The notes: generated from the sequence alone by a model not told the origin. Counted from the first letter of the stretch, positions 28,287-37,493 are shown. The stretch: DNA of 64,000 bases from a bacterium (GCA_022828125.1 JAJEJD010000019.1:204875-268874), one strand, 5' to 3'. Translations and numbers: made by a program.

Positions 28287-28640
28287 ATGACGAGCGTAAA
28301 AGAACCCCCGGCCACCAACAAGCCACCCGTGTGGAAGATCAGCGCATGGCGCTCGATGTATCCGGGCATGTGGTCCTGGGTGCTGCAAAGGCTCTCCGCA
28401 CTCGCGCTCATCGTCCTGTTCCCGATCCACGTGATGAACCCCTACATCGACTCGGTGCGGATCACGATGCTCCTGCTCGTCGTCTGGCACGCCATGCACG
28501 GGATAAAAGTGATTCTGACCGATTTCGGCTTTCCGGATCGCCACCAGCGGAAACTCTTCTGGGTGCTGTGCGTCTTGGGAATAGCCGCATTCTTCTGGCT
28601 GGCCTACATGCACACCGAATACTGGAGGTTCATGGCGTGA
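28287..28640 (+). CDS. sdhC: Succinate dehydrogenase membrane anchor subunit
   Basis: A 117-residue protein with three membrane helices (about residues 31-48, 57-75 and 91-110). The first holds W-V-L-Q-R-L-S-A and I-H, and the second W-H-A-M-H-G, giving histidines suited to heme b. It belongs to the SdhC/SdhD anchor family and is the only anchor gene in this operon. ATG at 28287 is preceded by AAGGGAAAG. Its stop overlaps the GTG of sdhB (GTGA). Whether it is C or D type is unclear. Confidence 0.8.
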   Translation: MTSVKEPPATNKPPVWKISAWRSMYPGMWSWVLQRLSALALIVLFPIHVMNPYIDSVRITMLLLVVWHAMHGIKVILTDFGFPDRHQRKLFWVLCVLGIAAFFWLAYMHTEYWRFMA

Positions 28641-29506
28641 ACGAAGAAGTTCGAGTGAGCGAAGACGCGCAGTTGAGCGAAGGAACGCCGGAAAGCGGGG
28701 CGCATGAAGAGCCTGTCCCGGAAAAGGAAGAGCCGGAAGAAAAGGCGGAAAAACGCCCCACCGTGCGCGTCAGAATCCGCCGGGGCGGCGCGGCCGGCGA
28801 TCCCGAAGAGCGCTTCGACAGCTTCGAAATAGAGACTGGCCCGCGCATGACGGTTCTCGACGCCCTGGTCGCCGTCCAGAGCGCGCAGGAGCCCGCGCTT
28901 TCATTCCGCTACTCCTGCCGGGTGGGCATGTGCGGCACCTGCGCCCTGAAAGTCAACGGCCGCCCCGCCTGGGCCTGCCGGACGCGGCTCGAAGGCCTGG
29001 GTGATGAAATCACGCTCGAGCCGCTCACCAATTTCCCGGTGCTGCGCGACCTAGCGGTCGACATGTCGCCTTTCTTCGCGAAGATGAAACGCGCGCGCGG
29101 CTGGCTCGAACCCACCAGCGCGGCGGAGAAGGCGCCCGCACTCATCGCACCGGGTTCGCGCGAGCGAAAACGCATCGAGCCGCACATCGAGTGCATCACG
29201 TGCGGAATCTGCTATGCTTCTTGCTCTATTGTAGGGCATGATAGCGACTACCTGGGGCCTGCGGCGCTCAACCGCGCCTACACGCTCGTGAACGACAGCC
29301 GCGACGCCCTGGGACTGGAGAGGCTTCTGGAGGTTTGCACCGAGGACGGCGCCTGGCGCTGCCACTCGCAATACAACTGCACGGAGAGCTGTCCCAAGGG
29401 CATCAGCCCCACGGGCGCCATCAAGGGACTCAAGCGCCGCGCCGTAACCGGCGGCGTCAAACGATTCGCCGCATCCATCTTCCGGGGCCGTGCGCCCGGC
29501 GAGTGA
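28637..29506 (+). CDS. sdhB: Succinate dehydrogenase iron-sulfur subunit
   Basis: A 289-residue iron-sulfur protein carrying electrons from SdhA to quinone. The plant-type [2Fe-2S] site is C-R-V-G-M-C-G-T-C with a fourth Cys in W-A-C (residues ~94-116). The two C-terminal clusters use C-I-T-C-G-I-C-Y-A-S-C (~186-196) and C-T-E-S-C-P-K-G (~249-256). GTG at 28637 overlaps the anchor stop. An unusual acidic, Glu-rich N-terminal extension of about 40 residues precedes the ferredoxin domain. The operon continues into fumarase genes. Confidence 0.92.
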   Translation: MNEEVRVSEDAQLSEGTPESGAHEEPVPEKEEPEEKAEKRPTVRVRIRRGGAAGDPEERFDSFEIETGPRMTVLDALVAVQSAQEPALSFRYSCRVGMCGTCALKVNGRPAWACRTRLEGLGDEITLEPLTNFPVLRDLAVDMSPFFAKMKRARGWLEPTSAAEKAPALIAPGSRERKRIEPHIECITCGICYASCSIVGHDSDYLGPAALNRAYTLVNDSRDALGLERLLEVCTEDGAWRCHSQYNCTESCPKGISPTGAIKGLKRRAVTGGVKRFAASIFRGRAPGE

Positions 29507-29525
29507 GAGCGGGGAGGATAACGAC

Positions 29526-30476
29526 ATGCCGACTTTGGAAACACACGCCATCAGCAGCGAACTCATCCGGGAAGTGGCCTTCGAGCTCAACCGCCGCGCC
29601 GCCATCGGGATACCGAAGGACGTGGGCGATTCCATCGCCGACATGGCCGAGCGCGAGACCCAGAAGCTCTCGAAGTTCGTCTTGCTGGAAATTGTCAACA
29701 ACTACAAGGTCGCCGTGGACGAGCAGCGCCCCATGTGCGCAGACACGGGCCTTCCGCGCTTCTACGCGAAGATCGGGAACGACGCGGCGGTCGAGGGCGG
29801 CTTCGTGGCGCTCGAGCGCTCGGTCCGCCAGGGAACGGCGGACGCCACCGAGCGCGTGCCCCTGCGCCCCAACCGGGTTCACCCCATCACCCGGCACGAC
29901 TACAACAACAACGTCGGCATCCACGCCCCCACGGTGGACTATTCCTGGGAGCCGGACGTCGACTGGATTGAGCTCACGAGCTTCCACAAGGGGGGCCTGT
30001 TCGGCGGAGACTACCGGATGCTCTTCCCCACCGACGGCATCGACGGCATCAAGCGCTTCTTTCTCGACGTGATCAGCGAGTTCTTCAAGCGCGGCCTCTC
30101 GTGCCAGCCCGCCATCGTGGGAATCGGCATCGGCGGAACGAAGGACACCTGCGTGCGTCTCGCCAAGGAGGCGGCCTGCCTGCGCGTGGTGGGGGACAGG
30201 AACCCGGACCCCCAGATCGCGAAACTCGAAGAGGATTTGAACGACCTTGGAAGGAGGACGAGCCTCGGCCCCATGGGCTTCAAGGGCGAGGGCGCGGTGA
30301 TGGACACCCACATCGAGGTGGCCTACACCCACACGGGCGGGATGCCCATATCAATCCACCACCAGTGCTTCGCGCTCAGACGCGCCACCGCGCGGATTCA
30401 TCCCGACGGAGGGGTGGAATACCGCGAAAACCCCCTCTGGTTCACCGACTACTACCGCCGCGACGGCGTCGCCTGA
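29526..30476 (+). CDS. Fumarate hydratase class I, alpha subunit
   Basis: A 316-residue subunit with the TIGR-type fumarase/tartrate dehydratase alpha fold. C-A-D-T-G (~66-70) provides the first cluster cysteine, and N-N-V-G-I-H-A-P and G-I-G-I-G-G-T-K-D are conserved. Together with the beta subunit it forms the oxygen-sensitive [4Fe-4S] enzyme that hydrates fumarate to malate. ATG at 29526 follows GGGAGGATAACGAC. It directly follows sdhB, so succinate-to-malate steps are encoded in one operon. Confidence 0.92.
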   Translation: MPTLETHAISSELIREVAFELNRRAAIGIPKDVGDSIADMAERETQKLSKFVLLEIVNNYKVAVDEQRPMCADTGLPRFYAKIGNDAAVEGGFVALERSVRQGTADATERVPLRPNRVHPITRHDYNNNVGIHAPTVDYSWEPDVDWIELTSFHKGGLFGGDYRMLFPTDGIDGIKRFFLDVISEFFKRGLSCQPAIVGIGIGGTKDTCVRLAKEAACLRVVGDRNPDPQIAKLEEDLNDLGRRTSLGPMGFKGEGAVMDTHIEVAYTHTGGMPISIHHQCFALRRATARIHPDGGVEYRENPLWFTDYYRRDGVA

Positions 30477-30498
30477 GCGGCTTGGGAGACTTTTGGAC

Positions 30499-31182
30499 AT
30501 GAGCGGCACCGCAGACCTGAAGATGAAGGAGCACCACCTCACCACGCCGGCCACGCCGGAGGACCTGGCGAAACTCGAACTGGGTGACGTCGTCTATTTC
30601 GACGGCCTCGTCTTCACCGGCAGAATCGGCCTCTACAAGAAGCTGTTCGATGAGAAAGCGCCCCCGCCGGTGGACATCGCCTCGCTCACGAACGTGACGT
30701 TCCACTGCTCGCCCGCCGTGGGGCAGAACGAATCGGGTGAGTGGGAGGTGGCCGCCGTCACGGCCACGGCGAGTTTCCGCTTCGAAAAACACCTGCCCCT
30801 CCTGATGGACGGGCACGGAATACGCTGCGTCATCGGCAAGGGCGGCATGGCGCAGGAATTCTATGAGAAACACTTCAAGCGCCTGGGCGCGGTGTTCCTG
30901 AACACGGTGGGCTACGGCATCGGCGCGCAGTACGGGCGCGGCATCACGGGCGTCAAGGACGTCTACTGGCTCGATGAACTCGGCATCGCCCAGGCGATGT
31001 GGGTGTTCGAGGTGAAGAATTTCGGGCCGTTTCTCGTGGAATGCGACGCCCGCGGCAACAGCCTCTACCAGATGGCGCTCGCCGAGACGAACGTGGAGCT
31101 GGGCAAGCTCTACGAGGGACTGCCGCTTCCAACGCTCAAGCGCATGGGCGAGGTGCACAACCCCGAGGACGAGGTTTTCTAG
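30499..31182 (+). CDS. Fumarate hydratase class I, beta subunit
   Basis: A 227-residue partner with the swivelling-domain fold. The stretch F-D-G-L-V-F-T-G-R (~32-40), H-C-S-P-A-V (~70-75), I-G-K-G-G-M (~113-118) and the D-E-L-G-I-A-Q-A-M-W-V segment are typical of the beta chain, which binds substrate opposite the cluster. ATG at 30499 follows GGGAG at 30484. Start of the next gene is 46 bp downstream. Confidence 0.92.
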   Translation: MSGTADLKMKEHHLTTPATPEDLAKLELGDVVYFDGLVFTGRIGLYKKLFDEKAPPPVDIASLTNVTFHCSPAVGQNESGEWEVAAVTATASFRFEKHLPLLMDGHGIRCVIGKGGMAQEFYEKHFKRLGAVFLNTVGYGIGAQYGRGITGVKDVYWLDELGIAQAMWVFEVKNFGPFLVECDARGNSLYQMALAETNVELGKLYEGLPLPTLKRMGEVHNPEDEVF

Positions 31183-31228
31183 CAAAACCCCCGGATATTC
31201 GAACCGAACCACCGACGAGAGGATGAAA

Positions 31229-32236
31229 ATGTCGAAAGGAATCGCCTGGGTCACCACGAGCTGGCTGAGCGGCCTCGAAGACCCGATGCGCCACTTCAAG
31301 CGGCTCGAAACCGAGGCGGGCCTCGAAGTCAGAATCGAATCGAACGGCGTGGACAAGACCGAAGATGAACTCATCGCCTCGCTTCCCGGCGTGGTCGTCA
31401 CCTTCCCGAGCAACGACCCCTACAACGAGCGCACCCTGGCGGCGGCGACGCACCTGAAACACGTCGCCAGAACGGGGGTGGGCTTCAACTCCGTCGATCT
31501 CGACGCCGCCACGCGCCACGGGGTGGTCGTCACGAACGCGCCGAGCCAGAACTCCGATTCCGTGGCCGAGCACGCGATAGGCCTCATGCTGTGCATCGCG
31601 CGGAATATCGCCTTATCCGATAAAAAAATGCGCGCGGGCGAGTGGGCGGACTTGCGGGTTCCCATATCCCCGCTCCGGGGCAAGACGCTTGGGATCATCG
31701 GTCTCGGCAACATCGGCAAGCGCGTGGCGAGGCGCGCCGCCGCCTTCGGCATGGAGGTCATCGCCCACGACATCGTGCGCGACGAGCGCTTCGCCGCCGA
31801 GGTGGGCATTTTCTTCGAGGCGCGCGAGGAGGTGACGCGCCGGGCCGACTTCATCACCTGTCACGTGCCCCTGAACGATTCGACGCGCGGGATGGTGGAC
31901 GAGAGATTCCTCTCCGCGATGAAACCGGGCGCCTATCTCGTCAACACCTCGCGCGGCCCGGTGGTGGACCTGGACGCCGCCGCCACAGCCTTGGAGCGCG
32001 GCATCATCCAGGGTGCTGCGCTGGACGTGTTCCCGAACGAGCCTGCGGACCACCGCCACCGAATCTTCTCGCTCGACAACGTCGTCCTCACCCCGCACAT
32101 CGCGGGCCTGGGCGAGGACGCCTGTGAGCAGTCGCTCGAGTTCGCCGTCGCCGCAGCACTCGACGTCATCGCCGGAAAGCGTCCCGCCGGCCTCCTGAAC
32201 CCCGAGGTGCTGGAAAAAGCGGGCATCAAGGACTAG
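31229..32236 (+). CDS. D-isomer 2-hydroxyacid dehydrogenase
   Basis: A 335-residue NAD-dependent dehydrogenase of the SerA/glyoxylate reductase family. The cofactor motif G-L-G-N-I-G (~157-162) and the catalytic triad are present: arginine in N-T-S-R-G-P (~240), glutamate in F-P-N-E-P (~269) and histidine in L-T-P-H-I-A-G (~287). There is no ACT domain, so it is not the long SerA. The second ATG, at 31229, is preferred since GAGAGG lies six bases upstream. Substrate uncertain; it follows the fumarase genes. Confidence 0.85.
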   Translation: MSKGIAWVTTSWLSGLEDPMRHFKRLETEAGLEVRIESNGVDKTEDELIASLPGVVVTFPSNDPYNERTLAAATHLKHVARTGVGFNSVDLDAATRHGVVVTNAPSQNSDSVAEHAIGLMLCIARNIALSDKKMRAGEWADLRVPISPLRGKTLGIIGLGNIGKRVARRAAAFGMEVIAHDIVRDERFAAEVGIFFEAREEVTRRADFITCHVPLNDSTRGMVDERFLSAMKPGAYLVNTSRGPVVDLDAAATALERGIIQGAALDVFPNEPADHRHRIFSLDNVVLTPHIAGLGEDACEQSLEFAVAAALDVIAGKRPAGLLNPEVLEKAGIKD

Positions 32237-32310
32237 AGTAGGTCGTCGCCTTATCGCCGGGCCTTACCCCCGGACCGTTCATCACAAGCCGCCGCCACGA
32301 GGATGGATTC

Positions 32311-33708
32311 ATGCGGAAAACAAACAGACTGCGCGCACTCATGGCCGTTGCCCCCCTCCTCCTTCTATTGGCCGCGCCGCCCCCCGGAGCACGAGCCAAA
32401 ACCGAGGCTCCCCTGCGCGTTCCCTGGAAGGTGACCGAGCACAGGATGAAAAACGGGATGCGCGCCCTGCTCCTGCCCGACAACAGCTCACCCATGGTGG
32501 TCATGAAGGTCTGGTACGCCGTCGGCAGCCGCGACGAGCAGCCCGGCCTCATGGGCATGGCGCACTTTCTCGAACACATGATGTTCCGCGGCACGAAGAA
32601 ATACGGCCCCAAGGTCTTCAGCGAGATCGTCAAGAAAAACGGCGGCTCGCACAACGCGTTCACGAGCTTCGATTACACCGCGTACTACGAGCGCATCGCC
32701 TCGGACAGGCTGGAGCTCATCATCGAGCTCGAAGCCGACCGCATGGTGAACCTGGTGCTCGAAAAGAAAGGCTTCGACGCGGAGAAGAACGTGGTGCACG
32801 AGGAAAGACGCACCTATGACAACCGGCCGGCGCACAAATTCTGGGAACAACTCCGGGCCGTCGCCTTCACGAATCACCCCTACAAGAACCCGATCATCGG
32901 CTGGCCCGAGGACGTGGAGGCCATCACCATGAAGGACATGCAGGCGTTCTACAGGCGCTATTACAGCCCGGAGAACGCCACGGCCGTCCTGGTGGGCGAC
33001 TTCAAGGTAGAAGAGGCCATCGCGCTGCTCGAAAAGCATTTCGGGAAAATCCCCAAATCCCCGACCTTCAAGAAAAGGCCCAAACTCGTAGAGTTCCCCC
33101 AGAGATCGGAGCGCAGGTTATATGTGCGCGAGGAGGCGCAGCTCCCCTACGTGGCTATCGGCTATCACGCGCCCAACTGGAAGAGCGAGGATGCGTCCGC
33201 CCTCGTGATGCTCGAGGCCATCCTGGGCGGTGGGGAGACATCGCGCCTCCACCAGAGGCTGGTGCGCAAGGACACGCTCGCCCTTGGCGCGGGCGCGGAT
33301 TACACCTACATATCGGTGGACCCGATGCTCTTCTACCTCTACGCGAGGGTGGCGCCCGGCAAGAAGGCCGCCGACGCAGAGAAGGCGCTGCTCGAGGAGG
33401 TGAAAAAACTCATCGAAAAAGGCGTCACGGAGGAGGAATTCCGTCGCGCGCTCAAGAACCTCGAGGCGAACACGGTTTTCGCCATGGACTCGCACTATTA
33501 CCGCGCGAGGCTCCTTGGCCAGTCGGCGATCTCGGGCGACTGGCGGCTGCTCGAAGGCTACCTGCCCGCCTTGAGAAAAGTGACGCCCGCTGACGTGGTT
33601 CGCGTCGCGAAAAAATACCTGAGCCACGGCAACAAGACCACCGCCGTACTCGTACCGAGCAGGAAAAGCCGCCGCGCCGGCGCCGTCAAAAGCCGGGGAG
33701 GATACTAG
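32311..33708 (+). CDS. M16 family zinc peptidase, catalytic subunit
   Basis: A 465-residue exported peptidase. A signal peptide covers residues 1-~30 (A-P-L-L-L-L-L-A-A). The inverted zinc motif H-F-L-E-H (~86-90) with the downstream glutamate (E-L-E-A-D-R-M) is intact, followed by the second, non-catalytic half of the M16 fold. It pairs with the adjacent M16 protein lacking the zinc motif. Heterodimers of this PqqL/processing-peptidase-like type degrade peptides in the periplasm. One base separates the two genes. Confidence 0.92.
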   Translation: MRKTNRLRALMAVAPLLLLLAAPPPGARAKTEAPLRVPWKVTEHRMKNGMRALLLPDNSSPMVVMKVWYAVGSRDEQPGLMGMAHFLEHMMFRGTKKYGPKVFSEIVKKNGGSHNAFTSFDYTAYYERIASDRLELIIELEADRMVNLVLEKKGFDAEKNVVHEERRTYDNRPAHKFWEQLRAVAFTNHPYKNPIIGWPEDVEAITMKDMQAFYRRYYSPENATAVLVGDFKVEEAIALLEKHFGKIPKSPTFKKRPKLVEFPQRSERRLYVREEAQLPYVAIGYHAPNWKSEDASALVMLEAILGGGETSRLHQRLVRKDTLALGAGADYTYISVDPMLFYLYARVAPGKKAADAEKALLEEVKKLIEKGVTEEEFRRALKNLEANTVFAMDSHYYRARLLGQSAISGDWRLLEGYLPALRKVTPADVVRVAKKYLSHGNKTTAVLVPSRKSRRAGAVKSRGGY

Positions 33709-33709
33709 C

Positions 33710-35041
33710 ATGAGGCTCCACCGCATTCTCTGGACACTGGCCGTTGCACTCCTTCTGATGCCCGCTCTCGCACGGGCGGGCGTCATTTCCTACGAGCGCG
33801 AAGAACTGCCCGGCGGCGGCGTATTGCTCGTCAAGCAAAACAGGCAACTGCCCATGGTGCGGGTCGCCGTCTCGATTCCGGCGGGCGCGCGCCACGAGGC
33901 GCCCGAGGCGGCGGGACTCGCGAACCTGACCGCCGCCCTCCTCACCCGGGGAACGAAAACGAGAAGCGCATCCGACATCGAGAAGCTGAACGATGCCTTG
34001 GGCGGCGGCGTGGGCATCGAGGCCGGACGCGCGCGCGCAGAAGCCTCCATGCGCGTGCTCACGCGGGATCTGGAAGAGGGCCTATCGCTTCTGAGCGACG
34101 TTCTCAGGAACCCCGTCTTCCCGGCGGAGGAGATCGGAAAGACGAAGCGGCGCATCGTGGGCGGCCTGCGCAGGCAGCGCGAGCGCCCGAGACATCTGGC
34201 GAACAAGGCGCTCAGGAAGAGTCTTTTCGGCGACACGCCCTACGGCCGCCTGGTCGAGGGGGCGGAGGCGTCGCTCAAGAAACTGGACAGGGAGGACATC
34301 GTCCGCTTCCACCGGAAATGGTACGGCATGAAGGGGGCGATCTTCGTCTTCGTGGGCGACGTTTCGATCGAGCGCGCACGAGAGCTCGTTCTGGCCCGCT
34401 TCAAGGGCTGGCGGGCGGAAGGCGGAAAAATCCCCGAGGCGACGCCGCCCGAGACGCCAAAGAAGATGCAGGTGGTCAAGATCGACCGCCCCCTCACCCA
34501 GACCACGGTGATGCTGGGCAACCGCTCGCTCAAGCGCACGCATCCTGATTTCTACGCCGCGCGGGTGATGAACTACATCCTGGGCGGCGGCGGGTTTTCC
34601 AGCAGAATCATGGACAACCTTCGTGAGGAAAAGGGCCTCGTCTACAGCGCCTACAGCTATTTCGCCGCGGGCCGTCATGTGGGCCATTGGCGGCTCGTAC
34701 TGCAGACGAAGAACAAGACCGCGAACGAGGCCATTAAGGAAGCGATCGGAGAGGTGGAGCGCATCAAGGAAAAAGGCGTAAGCGAGGAGGAGCTTAAAGA
34801 CGCCAAGGATTTCATCACCGGGAACTTCGCCACGCGCTTCGGCTCGTCGGGCCGCATCGCGAACTACATCCTGGCGGTGGAGATTCTGGGCTTCTCCCCG
34901 GGCTACGCGGATGAATACCTGAAAAAAATCCGCGCCGTCACGAAGGAGCAAATCCTCGCGGCGGCGAGAAAACACATCAAGCTCGACCAATCCACCCTCG
35001 CCGTGGTGGGGAACCTGGGCGAGGCGAAACTCGCCTTTTGA
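33710..35041 (+). CDS. M16 family peptidase-like, non-catalytic partner
   Basis: A 443-residue exported protein (signal peptide about residues 1-23). The HxxEH zinc motif is absent: the equivalent region reads A-A-G-L-A-N-L. The C-terminal R/Y-type substrate-binding segment is present, with L-V-Y-S-A-Y-S-Y near 305. That is the usual division of labour in two-subunit M16 enzymes, where this chain presents peptide to the catalytic one. ATG two bases after the preceding stop. Confidence 0.9.
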   Translation: MRLHRILWTLAVALLLMPALARAGVISYEREELPGGGVLLVKQNRQLPMVRVAVSIPAGARHEAPEAAGLANLTAALLTRGTKTRSASDIEKLNDALGGGVGIEAGRARAEASMRVLTRDLEEGLSLLSDVLRNPVFPAEEIGKTKRRIVGGLRRQRERPRHLANKALRKSLFGDTPYGRLVEGAEASLKKLDREDIVRFHRKWYGMKGAIFVFVGDVSIERARELVLARFKGWRAEGGKIPEATPPETPKKMQVVKIDRPLTQTTVMLGNRSLKRTHPDFYAARVMNYILGGGGFSSRIMDNLREEKGLVYSAYSYFAAGRHVGHWRLVLQTKNKTANEAIKEAIGEVERIKEKGVSEEELKDAKDFITGNFATRFGSSGRIANYILAVEILGFSPGYADEYLKKIRAVTKEQILAAARKHIKLDQSTLAVVGNLGEAKLAF

Positions 35042-35070
35042 GGCGCGGGGGCGGACGAGGAGGAATCAGT

Positions 35071-35466
35071 ATGAAGCGCGAGACGGTAACGCCCGATGCG
35101 CTGGCCGCGCCTGCCGGGCACTTTTCGCACGGGGTCATCGCCGGGGGCGGGCGCACGCTCTACGTGGCGGGCCAGACGCCGCTCGATGAGGACGGCAACC
35201 TCGTCTGCCCGGGCGACCCGGAGGGACAGGCGCGCCAGTGCTACCGCAACATCCAGAAGGTGGTGGAGGCGGCGGGCGGGCGCATGGCGGACACGGCCAA
35301 GATTCAGGTCTTCGTGACGAGTCTCGATTACAGGGCCGCCGTCGGCAAGGTGCGGGCCGAGTTCTATCCAGATGACCCGCCGGTGAGCACGTTCCTGGTG
35401 ATATCGAGCCTGGCCGAGCCCGGTTTTCTGGTCGAAGTCGAGGCGATCGTCCCCCTGCCCGAATAA
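35071..35466 (+). CDS. RidA/YjgF family protein
   Basis: A 131-residue enamine/imine deaminase-family protein. F-S-H-G-V (~18-22), the Q-x-x-x-C-Y-R-N-I segment (~59) and the V-E-V-E-A-I end are typical. The arginine that binds the carboxylate in archetypal RidA (near residue 105, in P-A-R-x) is not obvious: the stretch reads D-D-P-P-V-S-T-F, so activity may differ. ATG at 35071 follows GAGGAGGAATCAGT. It lies between the M16 pair and a VanZ-like gene. Confidence 0.82.
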   Translation: MKRETVTPDALAAPAGHFSHGVIAGGGRTLYVAGQTPLDEDGNLVCPGDPEGQARQCYRNIQKVVEAAGGRMADTAKIQVFVTSLDYRAAVGKVRAEFYPDDPPVSTFLVISSLAEPGFLVEVEAIVPLPE

Positions 35467-35478
35467 GAGACCAAGGCG

Positions 35479-35871
35479 GTGAGCGGAAAAACCACCCTGC
35501 GCTGGGCGTTCGCGCTGGCATATATGGCGGGGATTCACCTCTGGACGGCGACGGGCGGGCGGAATCCCTCCTCACCCATGCCGTTCGGGGTGGACAAAAT
35601 CGTGCACCTCTGCGAGTTTGGACTCCTCGCCTGGCTGCTCTGGCGGCCCTGCCGGGAAACGCTCCCCCGCTGGGCCGAGGGGAAGACCGCCGCCTTCGTC
35701 TTGCTCCTCACCGTCCTGAACGGCCTGGGCGACGAGTTGCATCAGTTGTTTCTGCCCCACAGGACCGCCACATGGGCAGACCTGGCGGCGGACGCAGCGG
35801 GCGGCGGGGCCGCCGTCATGTGGTGTCTCCACCGCGAGAAGGGGAGGCCCTCCGCGGAGAGGCTGCAATAG
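35479..35871 (+). CDS. VanZ-like family membrane protein
   Basis: A 130-residue protein with about three or four membrane segments. The conserved signature D-K-x-V-H-x-x-E-F-G-L-L (~36-47) and D-E-L-H-Q-L-F-L-P-x-R-x-x-x-W-x-D (~82-98) identify the VanZ-like fold (PF04892). Role outside vancomycin-resistance clusters is unknown. GTG start at 35479, with GGCGGTGAGCG upstream in weak context. Confidence 0.75.
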   Translation: MSGKTTLRWAFALAYMAGIHLWTATGGRNPSSPMPFGVDKIVHLCEFGLLAWLLWRPCRETLPRWAEGKTAAFVLLLTVLNGLGDELHQLFLPHRTATWADLAADAAGGGAAVMWCLHREKGRPSAERLQ

Positions 35872-35881
35872 GAGAACGCAG

Positions 35882-36331
35882 ATGGCCGGCATACGGGACG
35901 CACTCACCGAAGACATGAAAGCCGCCATGCGCGCCAGGGAGACGCTCAGGCTCTCCACCATCCGGATGGTGCGCGCCGAGATATTGAACAAGGACAAGGA
36001 AAGCGGAGAAGAAACTTCGGAAGAAGATCTTCTCAAATTGCTCCAAAGTATGGTAAAGAAACGAGAAGAAGCCGCCGAGCAGTACGCAGCCGCCGGCCGC
36101 GAGGATATGGCCCAACAGGAGAGAGACGAGATACGGATCATCGAGGGCTACCTCCCCGCGCAGATGGGGGATGCGGAAATCGAATCCGCCGCCCGGGCGG
36201 TCATCGAGGAAACCGGGGCCTCCTCGATGAAAGACATGGGCAAGGTAATGGGAATTCTCACAAGTGAACTGGCCGGGCGCGCTACAGGCGCCCGGATCTC
36301 CCAGGCGGTCCGGAATCTCCTGGGCACATAA
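35882..36331 (+). CDS. GatB/YqeY domain-containing protein
   Basis: A 149-residue YqeY-type protein made of one helical GatB-like domain. Motifs L-x-T-I-R-M-V-R-A-E-I (~24-34), the R-x-x-x-x-x-x-Y segment and Y-L-P-A-Q (~89-93) and the final G-R-A-T-G-A-R-I are typical. Such proteins may help tRNA-related amidation, but the function in bacteria is not settled. Ten bases follow the VanZ-like gene. Confidence 0.88.
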   Translation: MAGIRDALTEDMKAAMRARETLRLSTIRMVRAEILNKDKESGEETSEEDLLKLLQSMVKKREEAAEQYAAAGREDMAQQERDEIRIIEGYLPAQMGDAEIESAARAVIEETGASSMKDMGKVMGILTSELAGRATGARISQAVRNLLGT

Positions 36332-36350
36332 GGAAGAAGGAGGTCTCCAA

Positions 36351-36746
36351 ATGAAGAAGCCGACCTATCGCTTAGAAGACGTCGCCACAGCGTACCAATG
36401 CGAACCTGAGCAGGAGGAGATCATCTCCGCACTGGCCGAGCGCGACTACCGCGTATTCGAGGTCGAGCAGCCCGCCGGAGCCTTCGTGCCCTACCACACG
36501 CACGACGAGGAAGAAGCCGTGATCGTCATCGAGGGCCGGATGCAGTTCAACGTGGAGGAAGAACTCGTCCTCGTCCAGCAGGGCGAGGTGATCACCATCC
36601 GGGAAGAAGCCATCCACAGCGCAGCCCAGATTGGAGAGGAGAAGGCGAAGCTCCTGCTCGCCTTCCCGAACGACGGGAGCGACCCGCCGGTCATCGACCT
36701 CGACTGGGAGGGCGATGAGGAGGACGACAACCTCGGCTACGCCTGA
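36351..36746 (+). CDS. Cupin domain-containing protein
   Basis: A 131-residue single cupin. Motif 1, P-Y-H-T-H-D-E-E-E-A-V-I-V-I-E-G (~44-59), has two histidines and a glutamate for metal; motif 2 (V-I-T-I-R-E-E-A-I-H-S) has the second-site histidine. AGGAGG six bases before the ATG. The C-terminus is strongly acidic and overlaps the next gene by 32 bases. Substrate unknown. Confidence 0.82.
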   Translation: MKKPTYRLEDVATAYQCEPEQEEIISALAERDYRVFEVEQPAGAFVPYHTHDEEEAVIVIEGRMQFNVEEELVLVQQGEVITIREEAIHSAAQIGEEKAKLLLAFPNDGSDPPVIDLDWEGDEEDDNLGYA

Positions 36747-37191
36747 GTCCGACTACTTCGCCTACGGGGCGAACCTGCACATCGCGCAAATGAAATCCCT
36801 GTGTCCGAAGAGCGCGCCCGTATGTCCGGCGCGCCTGGTGGATTACCGCCTCACCATCGCCCTGCCCGCAGCGGCTGCCGGGAACCAGCCCGGCTGGGCC
36901 ACCGTAACGCCCGAGAAAGGCGCCGAGACGCCCGGCGCGCTGTTCCGCCTCCACGCCGACGACCTGCCCGCGCTGGACCATTTCGAAGACTACCCCGCGC
37001 TCTACGACCGGCAGGATGTGGAGATCGTCACGGCGGACGGCCCCCTCCGGGCCATGCTCTACATCATGCGGCATCCCATAAGAGCGGCGCGCCCGGCGGC
37101 GCACTACGTCGAGACGCTCCGGCAGGGATACCGCGATTTCGACCTGCCGATGGAGGTGCTGGAGGGCGTTCTGGGGGAGACCTTTTCTTGA
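36715..37191 (+). CDS. Gamma-glutamylcyclotransferase-like protein
   Basis: A 158-residue AIG2/GGCT-fold protein. Y-F-A-Y-G-A-N-L (residues ~15-22) is the substrate-binding loop, and the catalytic glutamate lies in L-D-H-F-E-D-Y-P (~84-91). ATG at 36715 is in the end of the cupin gene (32-base overlap) with GGAGGG three bases ahead; no later start keeps the Y-G-x-N motif. Relatives cleave gamma-glutamyl amino acids to 5-oxoproline. This gene lies far from the hyuA/hyuB pair that may use it. Confidence 0.8.
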   Translation: MRRTTTSATPESDYFAYGANLHIAQMKSLCPKSAPVCPARLVDYRLTIALPAAAAGNQPGWATVTPEKGAETPGALFRLHADDLPALDHFEDYPALYDRQDVEIVTADGPLRAMLYIMRHPIRAARPAAHYVETLRQGYRDFDLPMEVLEGVLGETFS

Positions 37192-37198
37192 TGGGGCT

Positions 37199-37434
37199 GT
37201 TGAAAAAGCCCCGTCTGCGACCCCCGCAAACCGCCAACGCCTCTTTCCTCACCCTGAGTAGCCGCCGAAGGCGGCGTATCGAAGGGCGAGGGGGAGTCGA
37301 ACGCCTCGTGCCAGGCGAGAGCAAACGCTCATTTATCAATCGCGCTTGGCCTTCGATACGCGGCTCCGCCGCTACTCAGGATGAGGGAGATGTGAGGACT
37401 TTTTCAACAGACCCCCACTGGAGGGTTTTTCAAC
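37199..37434. repeat. Dispersed repeat, family B copy 2
   Basis: GTTGAAAAAGCC at 37199 and TTTTTCAAC near 37399-37408 enclose sequence nearly identical with 2705-2911. A second partial end (GGTTTTTCAAC) follows at 37425-37434. It contains the same facing CTGAGTAGCCGCC and GGCGG...CTACTCAGG arms. It starts seven bases after the preceding stop, so it may act as the terminator. Confidence 0.75.
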
Positions 37435-37493
37435 AGACCCTTGATTGCCGTGTTTGGCTCCGGCTTCGAAACGGCCGTTCGAATGGTTGGAAG

